Source: Afipia sp.
GTDB taxonomy: Bacteria; Pseudomonadota; Alphaproteobacteria; Rhizobiales; Xanthobacteraceae
Direction: 5' to 3'
Length of the DNA stretch: 64,000 nucleotides
Assembly: GCA_016201045.1 (NCBI GenBank)
Contig: JACQDM010000002.1
Span: 310,001-374,000 of the forward strand
Shown: positions 50,502 to 60,143 of the stretch, piece after piece
Numbering within the stretch: position 1 is the first letter of the stretch
Layout of the letters: each line of letters opens with the position of its first letter
The notes under the pieces: generated by a model
What the model was told of the DNA's origin: nothing
The model's input: only the letters and a program-made list of their open reading frames with translations
Databases searched by the model: none
Translations under genes and position numbers: made by a program

Positions 50502-53500
50502 TCAATGAAAGTCCCTTGAACGCGGCAGGATGCGTACATTGCGCGGGTGACGCATTTTTTGCGCCGGCATGGTTGAAAAAAGTGAGAGTTCTGAAGCCGG
50601 CGGCTCGATAACATCGGCATCAGCGGGCACTATGGGTTTTTGGCTCAATGCATCGTTGGCAAGATTTTGTAGATCCAGTGAGCGATCTATCAGTCGATGC
50701 GCGACTAAATGCACAACTTTATCGGGGCTGCTCTGAATCACGCCATGCACCTCGACAAGCCGCGCGCTCATAACCTCTTTGCGAAACTTTTCCATTACTT
50801 TCGGCCAGATCACGATATTGGCGATCCCGGTTTCGTCCTCCAGCGTCATAAACACGACACCCTTGGCACTCCCCGGCCGCTGTCGCACCAGCACGACGCC
50901 TGCGCAGCGAAATTGCCGCTTATCATTGATATGCGACACTTCATTGCAAGCTGCGATACCTTCCTGTGTGAAGCATGAGCGCAGAAATTGCATCGGGTGC
51001 CCTTTCAGCGACAGGCGAACGGTTTGATAGTCAGCCACCACATGCTCCGGTAACGGCATTTCCGGTAAAGGCTGAATCGCCTCATCGGCTTGTTCGTGCG
51101 CGTTCGCCGCCTCGAACAGCGGCAATGCAATATCGTCAGGTAGCCGCCATACCGTCCACAGAGCTTCGCGGCGATCGAGGCCGAGCGAACGGAACGCATC
51201 GGCATCGGCTAGCAAAATCATCGCCCGCTTGGGCAGGCCGGTATCACAGGCGAAGTCTTCGAGCGAGGTGAATGGTTGTCGTGCGCGCGCGTTGACAATG
51301 CGCTGGTCCCAATAATCTTCGGCCGGTCGTTTGCGCGCGGCGAGGCCTTTGTTGATCAATTCTTCGCCGTCGGGGTCGAACACATTAAAGCCGTCGATCT
51401 GGCGAAAGCCGAGCCGCAGCGCGTGATGGTTGCCGGTCGTCGCTTCCAGCGTGTTCTGTCCGAAGCTGTGCGACACGTCGATTTCGCGTACCTCGACCTT
51501 GTTGAGTCTTGCGTCACCGACGATCTGCGCCGGCGCGTAAAAACCCATCGGCTGCGAGTTCAGCAGGCCGCAGGCGAAAGCATCGGGGTGATAATGTTTG
51601 AGCCATGACGAAACATAGACAAGCTGAGCAAATGCGGCGGCATGGCTTTCCGGAAAACCGTAGCTGCCGAACCCTTTGATCTGATCGAAACAGCTTTGCG
51701 CGAACTGCGGATTGTAACCGCGCTGGATCATCCGGTCGACCATTCGCCGCTCGAACTTCGGCATGGTGCCGACATTACGAAACGTCGCCATGGCTCGCCG
51801 CAGCCCGTTGGCTTCTTCCGACGTGAATTCCGCGGCGTGCATCGCGATTCGCATGGCCTGCTCCTGGAACAGCGGCACGCCCAACGTTTTTTGCAGTACG
51901 TTCTTCAATTCATTTTTATCGCCCCCTTTCGGATAAGGGTATTCGATCTCTTCAGGGTCCATGGCCCGTCGCTTCAGATAGGGATGAACCATATTTCCCT
52001 GAATCGGGCCGGGACGAACGATCGCGACTTCGATCACGAGGTCGTAGAATGTGCGCGGCTTCAGGCGCGGCAGCATGTTAATCTGTGCGCGGCTCTCGAC
52101 TTGAAAGACGCCAAGAGACTCGCCCCGGCATAGCATGTCGAACACGCTAGGACTGTCTTTATTTTCTACCTTGATGTCAGCGAGTTCATATCGCTTGCTT
52201 TTATGATCTGCGATCAGATCGAAGCACTTGCGAATGCACGTCAACATGCCGAGTGCCAGCACATCGACCTTCATCATGTTCAGTGTGTCGATGTCGTCCT
52301 TGTCCCATTCGATAAACGTGCGGCCGTCCATCGCGGCGTTACCGATGGGAACATAGGTATCGAGCCGATCCTGAGTCAGTACGAAGCCGCCGACATGCTG
52401 CGAGAGGTGACGCGGAAACTCGATCAGTTCGATGGCGAGTTCGACGGCGCGCCGAACCATGCTGTTCTTCGGATCGAACCCGGCTTGGCGGATTTGCATA
52501 TCGTTGAGGTCGGTGCCCCAGCTTCCCCAGACCGTATCGGCCAGCGCAGCCGTGACATCTTCTGTCAAGCCTAGCACCTTGCCGACATCGCGGATGGCGC
52601 TGCGCGGGCGATAATGAATCACGGTGGCAACAATCGCGGCGCGATGCCGGCCGTAGCGCTTGAAGACGTATTGCATCACCTCTTCACGTCGCGAATGCTC
52701 GAAATCGACGTCGATGTCGGGCGGTTCAAGCCGCTCTTCGGAAATGAAACGCTCAAATAGAACATCGGTCTCGGCAGGGTTGACCGACGTTATGCCGAGC
52801 ATGTAGCAGACCGCGGAATTCGCCGCCGAGCCCCGTCCCTGACAGAGTATCTTTTCGTTGCGCGCATGACGGACAACATCGTGCACCGTGAGAAAATAAT
52901 GCGCGTACTCAAGTTTCTCGATCAGGTGATACTCCTTGTCGATGGTCGCGCGCAGCTTCGTGGTAATTCCTTGCGGAAATTTTTCTCTGATTCCAGCTTC
53001 GGTTAAATCTTCTAGATGCTGCTGTGCAGTCTTTCCAGGCGGCACAGGTTCGTCGGGATACTGATATTGCAGTTGATCGAGCGAAAACGAAATCTTTCCA
53101 GCAAAGCGAAGCGTTTCTTCAATGGCCTCGGGATAACCACGAAACAGCCGTGCGATCTCGTTTCCGGGCTTAAGATGACGTTCTGCATTGGCTTGCAATT
53201 TTCGCCCAGCGACATGAATTGTCGTTTTGTCGCGAATGCATGTCAGTACATCCTGCAAGGGGCGGCGGCATGGATGGTGATAAAGCGTATCGTTGGTAGC
53301 GAGCAGGGGCACGTTCACGGTCGCCGCCATGCGCGAAAGGCGGGCAAGACGTCTTTTGTCGTCGCCGCGATAAAGCGCATTCGCCGCAAGCCACACGCCC
53401 TTCGTGCGCCCGTTTTTCAGCGTGTCGATGACTTTCAGCGCCGGACCGGATTCTAAACGATGCGGCAGCATGACGGTGAGCAACTGTCCTTCGTCAAAAT

Positions 53501-53855
53501 CGAGAAGATCGCTCAATATAAGACGGCATTCGCCTTTATCCGCGCGCAGTTTTCCGCGCGATAGCAATTGGCAAAGACGACCATAGGCGGCGCGATCTGT
53601 GGGATAGACAAGAATGTCGGGTGTGCCATCGATAAAAACGAGTCGTGCGCCGACCAGCAGCTTCGGCTTGTGCGAAAGTTCGGGATTGCGGAGTTCGCTG
53701 TAGGCCCGCACCGCTCCGGAAAGCGTGTTGCGGTCCGCAATACCGATGGCTGACAGACCGAGCAGGCTTGCCTGATACACATATTCGTGCGGATGCGATG
53801 CACCTTGCAGGAAGGAAAAGTTGCTGGTGACGCCGATCTCCGCATAGAGTGTCAT
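50502..53855 (-). CDS. dnaE2: error-prone DNA polymerase DnaE2 (ImuC)
   Basis: A 1117-aa C-family polymerase alpha subunit. It has the N-terminal PHP domain (MTLYAEIGVTSNFSFLQGAS), the palm with catalytic aspartates in RGSAANSAVCYMLGIT and PPDIDVDFEHSRREEVMQYV, and an OB-fold region near the C-terminus (VLVRQRPGSAKGVVFMTLEDE). The type is DnaE2, which performs mutagenic lesion bypass with ImuA and ImuB during SOS. ATG 53855 overlaps the imuB stop as ATGA; the open frame to 53879 is ignored. Expression is expected from the LexA-controlled imuA promoter. Confidence 0.96.
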   Translation of the reverse strand: MTLYAEIGVTSNFSFLQGASHPHEYVYQASLLGLSAIGIADRNTLSGAVRAYSELRNPELSHKPKLLVGARLVFIDGTPDILVYPTDRAAYGRLCQLLSRGKLRADKGECRLILSDLLDFDEGQLLTVMLPHRLESGPALKVIDTLKNGRTKGVWLAANALYRGDDKRRLARLSRMAATVNVPLLATNDTLYHHPCRRPLQDVLTCIRDKTTIHVAGRKLQANAERHLKPGNEIARLFRGYPEAIEETLRFAGKISFSLDQLQYQYPDEPVPPGKTAQQHLEDLTEAGIREKFPQGITTKLRATIDKEYHLIEKLEYAHYFLTVHDVVRHARNEKILCQGRGSAANSAVCYMLGITSVNPAETDVLFERFISEERLEPPDIDVDFEHSRREEVMQYVFKRYGRHRAAIVATVIHYRPRSAIRDVGKVLGLTEDVTAALADTVWGSWGTDLNDMQIRQAGFDPKNSMVRRAVELAIELIEFPRHLSQHVGGFVLTQDRLDTYVPIGNAAMDGRTFIEWDKDDIDTLNMMKVDVLALGMLTCIRKCFDLIADHKSKRYELADIKVENKDSPSVFDMLCRGESLGVFQVESRAQINMLPRLKPRTFYDLVIEVAIVRPGPIQGNMVHPYLKRRAMDPEEIEYPYPKGGDKNELKNVLQKTLGVPLFQEQAMRIAMHAAEFTSEEANGLRRAMATFRNVGTMPKFERRMVDRMIQRGYNPQFAQSCFDQIKGFGSYGFPESHAAAFAQLVYVSSWLKHYHPDAFACGLLNSQPMGFYAPAQIVGDARLNKVEVREIDVSHSFGQNTLEATTGNHHALRLGFRQIDGFNVFDPDGEELINKGLAARKRPAEDYWDQRIVNARARQPFTSLEDFACDTGLPKRAMILLADADAFRSLGLDRREALWTVWRLPDDIALPLFEAANAHEQADEAIQPLPEMPLPEHVVADYQTVRLSLKGHPMQFLRSCFTQEGIAACNEVSHINDKRQFRCAGVVLVRQRPGSAKGVVFMTLEDETGIANIVIWPKVMEKFRKEVMSARLVEVHGVIQSSPDKVVHLVAHRLIDRSLDLQNLANDALSQKPIVPADADVIEPPASELSLFSTMPAQKMRHPRNVRILPRSRDFH

Positions 53856-55441
53856 GCAAACACTCCATGGATAAACCATTTTGGTTCCACGGGATCGCCG
53901 TTTTTATCGATCAGTTCGCTGCCGAACAGCCCATCCCGATAAATCCAGAATCGAAGTCCCTCCTCGTCTTCGATGCGGAAATAATCGCGTGTCAGCGTCG
54001 CGCCTAAATGTTGCCACCATTCCATCGAGATGCGTTCGGGGCCTTCAACGCGTGCAGCTTTATGGACGACGCGCCGCCAAGTGAAACGGCGCGGGGGACC
54101 GTCCGGAGCGGTGGCAAATGCGCTCACTTGTTCGGGCGGATTGAACAGATGCAGTGGCCGCAGCGGTGGTTCGCCGATGATAGAGAGCGGCCAGTTCGCG
54201 ATCATGGCAGTATCGATGTGGTGCTGCGCAGACGCGCTTCGTTCGGCGTGTTCGGGAATATGAGTATCGCACGGTAATTGAACTACGACGTGGCGGCTTC
54301 CGATCCGGGCGCTGATGCGGTCGACCAGTGCCGCCACATCGTCGTTGTCTTGCGTCCGCTTGTTGAAATCGCGCTGCTCCTGTACGGCAATTTCGACATT
54401 GCGGGCTGACAGACGAATTAGGTCAAAACCAAAGCCAGGATCGAGCGGATCCAGGATGGCGTCGAGCCGTTCGTGGAACAAGCGATTTATCATCGCGGGG
54501 CGCGTTGCAGGTCGTCCAGTCTCCACGGCAATAGTCCGCACCACGCCATCGGTACGGAAAAAACTTGCTTCCAGTTGCCGCGCACCTTTGCCATGACGGC
54601 CCATTACGTTTGTCAGTTTGTCAGCAAGATCGCAAAGGACGGAAGCAATGACACCGTCAGTAGCGACAGGTTCTGAAAATCGTTTCTCGGCGCTGAAATC
54701 GGGTGGTGGCTTCCGAGGGCTGATAGGCGCGTCGCTTTGTCCTAAAGCCTCCTCCAGCAGCCTCGTAAAAGTTGCGCCAAACCGAGCAGTAATTTCATGC
54801 GGCGCACGTCTTGCTACGTCACCGATTGTTTTGAGCCCGGCGCGGCGTAATCCTGATGTGATGAAATCATCTGCGCCGAGCGCAAAAACAGGAAGATCGC
54901 TGATTGCGTTCGCCTCGTCACCGGGAGCAATGACGCAGCTCCGTGCGGCGCGCGATAGCGTGCGCGCACAGGCAGGCGTGCCAGCCACCGCTGCATTGAC
55001 GATAAAGCCCCGTTTGTGGAGCGCATCAGAAAGCGTGCTCAGCAATTCAGCTTCGTTGCCGAACAGATGTGCGCATCCACTGATGTCAAGCAACAGCCCA
55101 TGCGGCGGATCGAGCGCAACCAGCGGCGTGAAGCGGTCGCACCAGCCGGCGATGTCGGCGAGGAGTTTCGCATCTGCAATTTTATCCTCATCGAACACCT
55201 GCACGTCGGGACAGATCGCTTGTGCATTCGTGAGCGGCTGGCCAATTTCGATTCCGATCCGAGCAGCGGCATTATTCAGCGCGGAAATCTTCAACGCATT
55301 GTTTTGTTTGGCTATAGTCAAACATGGACGCGTATCATCCAGTCCGCCGCTGACGGACAAGAGCCGTTTCAGCCGGTCGGTAGGCAGGCGCGGCAGCCAC
55401 AGGCTGAGGATGCGCCGCGATATCACGGAAGATGGCTTCAT
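53852..55441 (-). CDS. imuB: ImuB, inactive Y-family polymerase-like protein
   Basis: A 529-aa Y-family polymerase homologue of the SOS mutasome. It opens MKPSSVISRRILSLWLPRL as ImuB does; the acidic catalytic residues of true Y-family polymerases are replaced in this family, so it acts as an adaptor linking ImuA, DnaE2 and the beta clamp. ATG 55441 has GGAG 9 bases upstream; the frame is open to 55504. It overlaps the end of imuA by 107 bases, an unusually long overlap. Confidence 0.93.
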   Translation of the reverse strand: MKPSSVISRRILSLWLPRLPTDRLKRLLSVSGGLDDTRPCLTIAKQNNALKISALNNAAARIGIEIGQPLTNAQAICPDVQVFDEDKIADAKLLADIAGWCDRFTPLVALDPPHGLLLDISGCAHLFGNEAELLSTLSDALHKRGFIVNAAVAGTPACARTLSRAARSCVIAPGDEANAISDLPVFALGADDFITSGLRRAGLKTIGDVARRAPHEITARFGATFTRLLEEALGQSDAPISPRKPPPDFSAEKRFSEPVATDGVIASVLCDLADKLTNVMGRHGKGARQLEASFFRTDGVVRTIAVETGRPATRPAMINRLFHERLDAILDPLDPGFGFDLIRLSARNVEIAVQEQRDFNKRTQDNDDVAALVDRISARIGSRHVVVQLPCDTHIPEHAERSASAQHHIDTAMIANWPLSIIGEPPLRPLHLFNPPEQVSAFATAPDGPPRRFTWRRVVHKAARVEGPERISMEWWQHLGATLTRDYFRIEDEEGLRFWIYRDGLFGSELIDKNGDPVEPKWFIHGVFA

Positions 55442-56114
55442 CGCGTTTCCACTCCATGATCCAGCGGCCAGTCTGGCCGTGGCGATTGCGGACAAGTTCA
55501 GCATCGAAAGTCGGATTGCCCCACATGTCTGTGGTGGACATCGAACGCGCGGTACGAACGACCCAGCGCGTTTCTGCTGTAGTTATCGACAAAGATGCGG
55601 CTGTGCGTAGAACGAGACATGTGACGTGCGAGGCGCGCGCAGCCAGCGTCAACTTTCTGCTTGCAACGATATCGAGCGCTTTGGTTTCGCCCCATATATC
55701 GAGCACGACTGCGCCGAGCGCATCACAGGCAAGCGCATCTGCGGCGGTGCGAAGCGCAATTTCAACATTATGCGCATGTACACGAATGAGACGACGTGGG
55801 TCGAAACCAAGCTCGGTTAAGCCGGTTGCAGAGAGCGTGCCGGATTCAACGTCCACAAAATTTTGTCGAACCCATAACAAGTGCCGCTGGGTGCATAGCC
55901 GCTGAGCAAGTCCTGCGATGAAACCTGCGCCTGTAACGTTATGTTGCTCGCTTGCGAAAACTTCGTGCAGGGCACCGCGCACCAAGCCGCCCTGTAACAA
56001 GGAATCTGCGCCGCAATGACCCAACGAGGTTCGCGCCAAGCCATCGAACTCGCCCTCGATGTGGCCGATAGTCTCGCGCAAAGACGCAAGCGTACTCATG
56101 CGTGCGCTGCTCAT
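55335..56114 (-). CDS. imuA: ImuA, RecA-like SOS mutagenesis protein
   Basis: A 259-aa RecA/SulA-like protein. It has the typical core LVRGALHEVFASEQHNVTGA and LLWVRQNFVDVESGTLSATGL followed by GFDPRRLIRVHAHNVEIALR. ImuA binds ImuB and is required for damage-induced mutagenesis. Start ATG 56114 with GGAA upstream, or ATG 56099. It is the first gene of imuA-imuB-dnaE2, with a LexA box 58-72 bases before ATG 56114. Confidence 0.92.
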   Translation of the reverse strand: MSSARMSTLASLRETIGHIEGEFDGLARTSLGHCGADSLLQGGLVRGALHEVFASEQHNVTGAGFIAGLAQRLCTQRHLLWVRQNFVDVESGTLSATGLTELGFDPRRLIRVHAHNVEIALRTAADALACDALGAVVLDIWGETKALDIVASRKLTLAARASHVTCLVLRTAASLSITTAETRWVVRTARSMSTTDMWGNPTFDAELVRNRHGQTGRWIMEWKRDEAIFRDIAAHPQPVAAAPAYRPAETALVRQRRTG

Positions 56115-56171
56115 ACGCCGTTCCAGAAAGCATTGCAGGACAATAGCTTAGATAGCAATTGCCGAGCTTTT

Positions 56172-56186
56172 GTTCACTATTTGTTC
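56172..56186 (-). promoter_or_regulatory. LexA (SOS) box before imuA
   Basis: GTTCACTATTTGTTC is an exact GTTC-N7-GTTC direct repeat, the established alphaproteobacterial LexA operator, placed upstream of a known SOS operon. Confidence 0.88.
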
Positions 56187-56445
56187 TATTAAAGCTGATA
56201 GGGCTGCAAGAGTCAAGAAAGGTTGGTGTTTATTTCAGCGCGTATGCCCGAACCTTCGCTTAAAGGTCGGAGACTTAGGGGTTTTGGAATTTCACCAAGG
56301 GTAAATCACTGAAAAATTCCCTGTTAGCAGGGTGCTTCGCCCAGACTTCGATGCCTGTTTTCTTTTTGGTTTAAGCTGACGGCATTCTCCGATCACGCTA
56401 TGTCCAAATAGCCGGCTAACCCGCAAAAAATGTCTGAAAGACATT
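56187..56445. other. intergenic region with truncated repeat and terminator
   Basis: No gene seen. It holds the core of dispersed repeat copy D at 56317-56332 and the terminator of the TauE gene at 56428. Confidence 0.6.
56317..56332 (+). repeat. dispersed hairpin repeat, truncated copy D
   Basis: TTCCCTGTTAGCAGGG is preceded by CTGAAAAA as in copy C (GCTGAAAAAA). The downstream GAGACC and GCCAGCCAG blocks are missing. Confidence 0.65.
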
Positions 56446-56446
56446 T
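56428..56446 (-). terminator. terminator of the TauE-family gene
   Basis: Read on the minus strand, AAATGTCT-TTC-AGACATTT is an 8-bp stem with a 3-base loop followed by TTTGC. It begins at the last base of the stop codon of the upstream gene. Confidence 0.8.
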
Positions 56447-57165
56447 CACACGATGAAGCTGGCTCCGCTGACGCCCAGCATCAGCATAAGTGCAAATCGG
56501 CGCACGTAGGTTTCGCTGAGCCGCGCGAATAGTTTCCCGCCGAGCCATGTAGCAAGCAGAAACACAATGCTAAGCGCCAGGGCGGATATCCCGAGCGGCT
56601 TCGTGATGGCGCCCACCACTGTCAGCATGGCAAGGCCAATGGCGGAGATTGCCGTTACAAAAATCGTAAGATTAGCGCGGGTCACCGCAATCGGATCGGG
56701 CCCCGACAGAAGATAAAGGACAACCGGCGGCGCTCCGACGCTCGTTGCGCCGAGCAATGCGCCAACCAGGCTGCCCAATGCGATCGAAGTCTCCCTGCGA
56801 GGCGTTCCGTTGTAACGCAGTCCCAAAAGCAACATGAGGCTAAACGCCATCACCACGCCCGCAATCAATTTCCGCGCAATGGCGGGATCGAGTGTCAGCA
56901 GCAAATAGCCGCCAATCGGCACTGTCGCGATGGCCGGCAGCGTCAGATAGGCGAGCGTCCGCCAGCGCGCCTTTGGAAGCGCATCGGGAAACGTGACCAG
57001 AGCGGCCGCGGTTTCCAGAACCAGCGCCGTGACGACGGTTGGCACCGGACCGATTAGAATCGAGAGCAGCGGTGACATCAGCATGGCGCCACCGAAGCCG
57101 GTGATGCCGCGCACGAGGCCGCCCGCCGCCACGACACCGATCGTCGCCAGAGTTGTCGTGTCCAT
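56446..57165 (-). CDS. TauE/SafE family membrane exporter
   Basis: A 239-aa inner-membrane protein with about eight helices. The duplicated TauE motif GLVRGITGFGGAMLMSPLLS and LVGALLGATSVGAPPVVLYL is present. The family exports sulfite, sulfoacetate or other small organic acids. It starts 18 bases after the SDR gene and ends the minus-strand operon MFS-SDR-TauE. Substrate is probably a metabolite of the pathway next door. Confidence 0.88.
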   Translation of the reverse strand: MDTTTLATIGVVAAGGLVRGITGFGGAMLMSPLLSILIGPVPTVVTALVLETAAALVTFPDALPKARWRTLAYLTLPAIATVPIGGYLLLTLDPAIARKLIAGVVMAFSLMLLLGLRYNGTPRRETSIALGSLVGALLGATSVGAPPVVLYLLSGPDPIAVTRANLTIFVTAISAIGLAMLTVVGAITKPLGISALALSIVFLLATWLGGKLFARLSETYVRRFALMLMLGVSGASFIV

Positions 57166-57183
57166 GCGAAATTCTTTGGAGCG

Positions 57184-57942
57184 TTAGGTCGTCAGGATTC
57201 CACCATCGACCGGAATGGTCGTGCCGGTAATGAAACTCGCACGGTCAGATGCGAGAAAGAGTGCGAGGTCGGCGATGTCCGAAACGCTGGTCAGGCGACC
57301 TAGCGGAATGCGAGAGAGGGCCTTCTGCCGAGCTTCGGCCGTGAGCGCAGCGTTTGTCATCGCGGTATCTGCGATCGCGGGCGCGATGGCGTTCACGGTG
57401 ATTCCTGAAGGTCCTAGTTCGCGCGCCAATCCCATAGTGAGGGCCACGACGCCGGCTTTTGTCGTTCCGTAGAGCGTATTGCCGACAGATCCGCCGCCGC
57501 GCATCGCGGAGACTGAGGCGATGTTGATGATGCGTCCGTGGCGCCGTTCGGTCATCGTTGGAATTGCGGCCTTCACGCAAAACAACAAGCCCGCGAGATT
57601 GACCTGACTCACGCGGTGCCATTCGGTTACGGGAAGATCGGCGATCATCCCTGTCGACAGCACACCGGCTGCATTCACGAGAATGTCGATCCGCTCGGTG
57701 CGAGTCGCAATTTGATCGAAAGCATTCGTCACCGCGGCCGCGACGCCGATATCGCAAGCTATGGGCTGTGCTTGATGTCCACTTTCGGCGATTCCTGCTG
57801 CCACTTTACCTGCTGCAGCGGCATCTCGATCCAGAACAATGACCGAGCAACCTTCGGCGGCAAGCGAGCGGGCAATGGCTTCGCCGATTCCCGCCGCTCC
57901 GCCGGTAACGACCGCGACGCGATTCTTCAGGTTGAGGTCCAT
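57184..57942 (-). CDS. short-chain dehydrogenase/reductase
   Basis: A 252-aa NAD(P)-dependent SDR: cofactor motif VTGGAAGIGEAIA, NAG region LVNAAGV, catalytic Ser in NIASVSAMRG and Tyr-Lys in LYGTTKAG, C-terminal FITGTTIPVDGGI. It may oxidise a hydroxy acid to the keto acid used by the BKACE at 59302. It follows the MFS gene by 27 bases on the same strand. Confidence 0.93.
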   Translation of the reverse strand: MDLNLKNRVAVVTGGAAGIGEAIARSLAAEGCSVIVLDRDAAAAGKVAAGIAESGHQAQPIACDIGVAAAVTNAFDQIATRTERIDILVNAAGVLSTGMIADLPVTEWHRVSQVNLAGLLFCVKAAIPTMTERRHGRIINIASVSAMRGGGSVGNTLYGTTKAGVVALTMGLARELGPSGITVNAIAPAIADTAMTNAALTAEARQKALSRIPLGRLTSVSDIADLALFLASDRASFITGTTIPVDGGILTT

Positions 57943-57969
57943 GATGATCGCGCCGCGGTTCGTTGCTCG

Positions 57970-59265
57970 TTACTTACTGTCGACAGCCATGTCGCGTGTG
58001 TGCGCCGCGGTCATGGCCCAGACCGACAGCGCGCTGATGATGCTGACGGCCAGGACGTAGAGACAGATCAGCCAGGGTTGACCGCCGCCCATCGGCAGTA
58101 AGGCTGTTGCAATGATCGGCGTCAGCCCGCTCGCGAAGATTCCGGAGAATTGGTAGACGAACGATATTCCGGTGTAACGCACGCGGGTATCGAACAACTC
58201 CGAGAACAACGCTGCCTGCGGACCGTAGACCGCCGGATAAACGAGTGCGAATGGCACGACGATCGCCAGCCACACCAACAGTGGCTCCTTCGTCTGCATC
58301 AGCCAGAACGCAGGGAACGACAGCAATCCGATCAGAATGCCGCCGATGCCAAACATCTTACGGCGACCGATTTTGTCCGACAGATTGCCGTAGATCGGCA
58401 GCATGATGATCATGATCGCGGATGAAATCATCACGCCCGCTAGCGCAGTCTGCCGGGGCAGACCGAGCGTGTTGGCGAGATAGCCGACGATGAAAACGCC
58501 GAAGACGTTGAACGTAACGCCTTCGATGTAACGTGCGCCAAGTCCGAGCAGCGTGTTCTTGGTGTGAGTCCGGAACAGTTCGACGACGGGAACAGGCGCG
58601 ACCTTGTTAGTCGCCTGAACGCGAGCGAAGGCCGGCGTCTCCATGATCTTGAGCCGGATATAAAGACCGACCGCAACCAGAATTGCGCTGATGAGGAAGG
58701 CGATGCGCCAGCCCCATGCCAGGAAGTCGGCCTCAGGCAAATACGAAAGTGCGTACACCATGCCGGCGCTCAAAAGCAGTCCGGCCGGAACGCCGATCTG
58801 CGGCCAGCTTCCATAGAAGCCGCGCCGTCCGGTCGGTGAATGTTCGACCGCCATCAGAACCGCGCCGCCCCATTCGCCGCCGATGCCGATGCCCTGAAAG
58901 ACGCGCAGCACAAGTAGCAGGATCGGTGCCCAAATTCCGATGCTCGCATAAGTCGGCAGAAGGCCGATCAGGAACGTCGCGATGCCCATGATCAAAAGCG
59001 TGAGGATGAGTACAGTCTTGCGTCCGATCCGATCGCCGTAGTGACCGAAAATCACGCCACCGATCGGGCGTGACACGAATCCGACGAAGAAAGTCGTATA
59101 GGCCAGCATAGTGCCGACCAATGGATCGAAGTTTGGGAAGAAAAGTTTGTTGAGCACCAACGGCGTCACCACGCCGAACAGGAAGAAATCATACCATTCA
59201 ATCGTCGTGCCGATCGCGCTTGCTGACGCGATCCAGCCAATCGAAACTTTTTTATCCTCGGCCAT
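57970..59265 (-). CDS. MFS transporter, metabolite:H+ symporter type
   Basis: A 431-aa protein with 12 membrane helices. It starts SIGWIASASAIGTTIEWYDFFLFG and has the loop motif GHYGDRIGRKTVLI and RVFQGIGIGGEWGGA, the marks of the MHS branch (ProP, KgtP, shikimate-type importers). ATG 59265 has AAAGGGG 7 bases upstream; ATG 59271 is too close to it. It is likely to bring in the organic acid handled by the SDR, BKACE and carboxylase genes of the same strand. Confidence 0.92.
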   Translation of the reverse strand: MAEDKKVSIGWIASASAIGTTIEWYDFFLFGVVTPLVLNKLFFPNFDPLVGTMLAYTTFFVGFVSRPIGGVIFGHYGDRIGRKTVLILTLLIMGIATFLIGLLPTYASIGIWAPILLLVLRVFQGIGIGGEWGGAVLMAVEHSPTGRRGFYGSWPQIGVPAGLLLSAGMVYALSYLPEADFLAWGWRIAFLISAILVAVGLYIRLKIMETPAFARVQATNKVAPVPVVELFRTHTKNTLLGLGARYIEGVTFNVFGVFIVGYLANTLGLPRQTALAGVMISSAIMIIMLPIYGNLSDKIGRRKMFGIGGILIGLLSFPAFWLMQTKEPLLVWLAIVVPFALVYPAVYGPQAALFSELFDTRVRYTGISFVYQFSGIFASGLTPIIATALLPMGGGQPWLICLYVLAVSIISALSVWAMTAAHTRDMAVDSK

Positions 59266-59301
59266 TTCCATTCCCCTTTGCTTTAGAATTCGATCGTTGC
59301 G

Positions 59302-60132
59302 TTAGTTTTTCTCCAGGTGAAGTATCTTCCGAGCCTCTGCCGGGCTCGCTGCATGGCGACCATATTGAGCGCATAGCCCGGTGACGCGCGTCACCAGTTC
59401 TGCATTGCTGCGCGCCAGTCTGTCCTTGTCGAACTTGATATTGTCCTCTAGCCCGGTGCGCACATGCCCGCCGAGTTCGAGACACCATTGATTGATTTCG
59501 AACTGCGACCGTCCGATGCCTGCCGCCGACCAAGTCGCATCGGGCATAAGCTCTTTCAATTCGCCGATCAGAAATTCCAAAAGTTTGCGGCGTGGCGGCA
59601 GAGCGTTTGGAATGCCCATCACGAATTGTACCTGACAGGGCCGCTTGAGAAGTCCGCTGTCGGCCATGTTACGCGCGTTATAAAGCATCGCGACATCGAA
59701 CACTTCGATCTCCGGCTTGACGTTGTATTTCAGCATCGACGTCGCAAGCTCATCCACGAGCTGCGGCGGGTTCTCGTAAATTTGCTTGGCGAAATTCACC
59801 GAGCCGGTGGCGAGCGAAGCCATGTCGGGCTTGAGCGAAAGCATGCTGCCGCGCTCGCTCTGGCTGCGCCCGCGCCCGCCCGTCGAGAACTGGATGATCA
59901 TGCCGGGACAATGTTTGAGCAGGCCTTCCTGCACCTGCGCGAACAGCGCCGGGTCGGAGCTTGGGCTTTCATCTGGATTGCGTACATGAATATGCGCAAC
60001 CGTAGCGCCTGCCTCAAACGCTTCATGCGTCGACTCGATCTGTTCGGCCGGCGTGACGGGGACGGCGGGCGTATCGGCCTTGCGCGGAATGGCTCCCGTA
60101 ATGGCAACTGTGATGATGGCGGGAGTGGTCAT
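59302..60132 (-). CDS. beta-keto acid cleavage enzyme (BKACE, DUF849), second copy
   Basis: A 276-aa zinc enzyme: VAITGAIPRKADTPAVPVTP, metal pair in ATVAHIHVRNPDESPSSD, and IIQFSTGGRGRSQSERGSML. It belongs to the same family as the protein at 44013 but to a different subgroup (different substrate-pocket sequence, RSQSERGSM in place of TTGVVGPNY). It starts 11 bases after the carboxyltransferase gene. Substrate keto acid unknown. Confidence 0.9.
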   Translation of the reverse strand: MTTPAIITVAITGAIPRKADTPAVPVTPAEQIESTHEAFEAGATVAHIHVRNPDESPSSDPALFAQVQEGLLKHCPGMIIQFSTGGRGRSQSERGSMLSLKPDMASLATGSVNFAKQIYENPPQLVDELATSMLKYNVKPEIEVFDVAMLYNARNMADSGLLKRPCQVQFVMGIPNALPPRRKLLEFLIGELKELMPDATWSAAGIGRSQFEINQWCLELGGHVRTGLEDNIKFDKDRLARSNAELVTRVTGLCAQYGRHAASPAEARKILHLEKN

Positions 60133-60143
60133 GACGATTGTCC

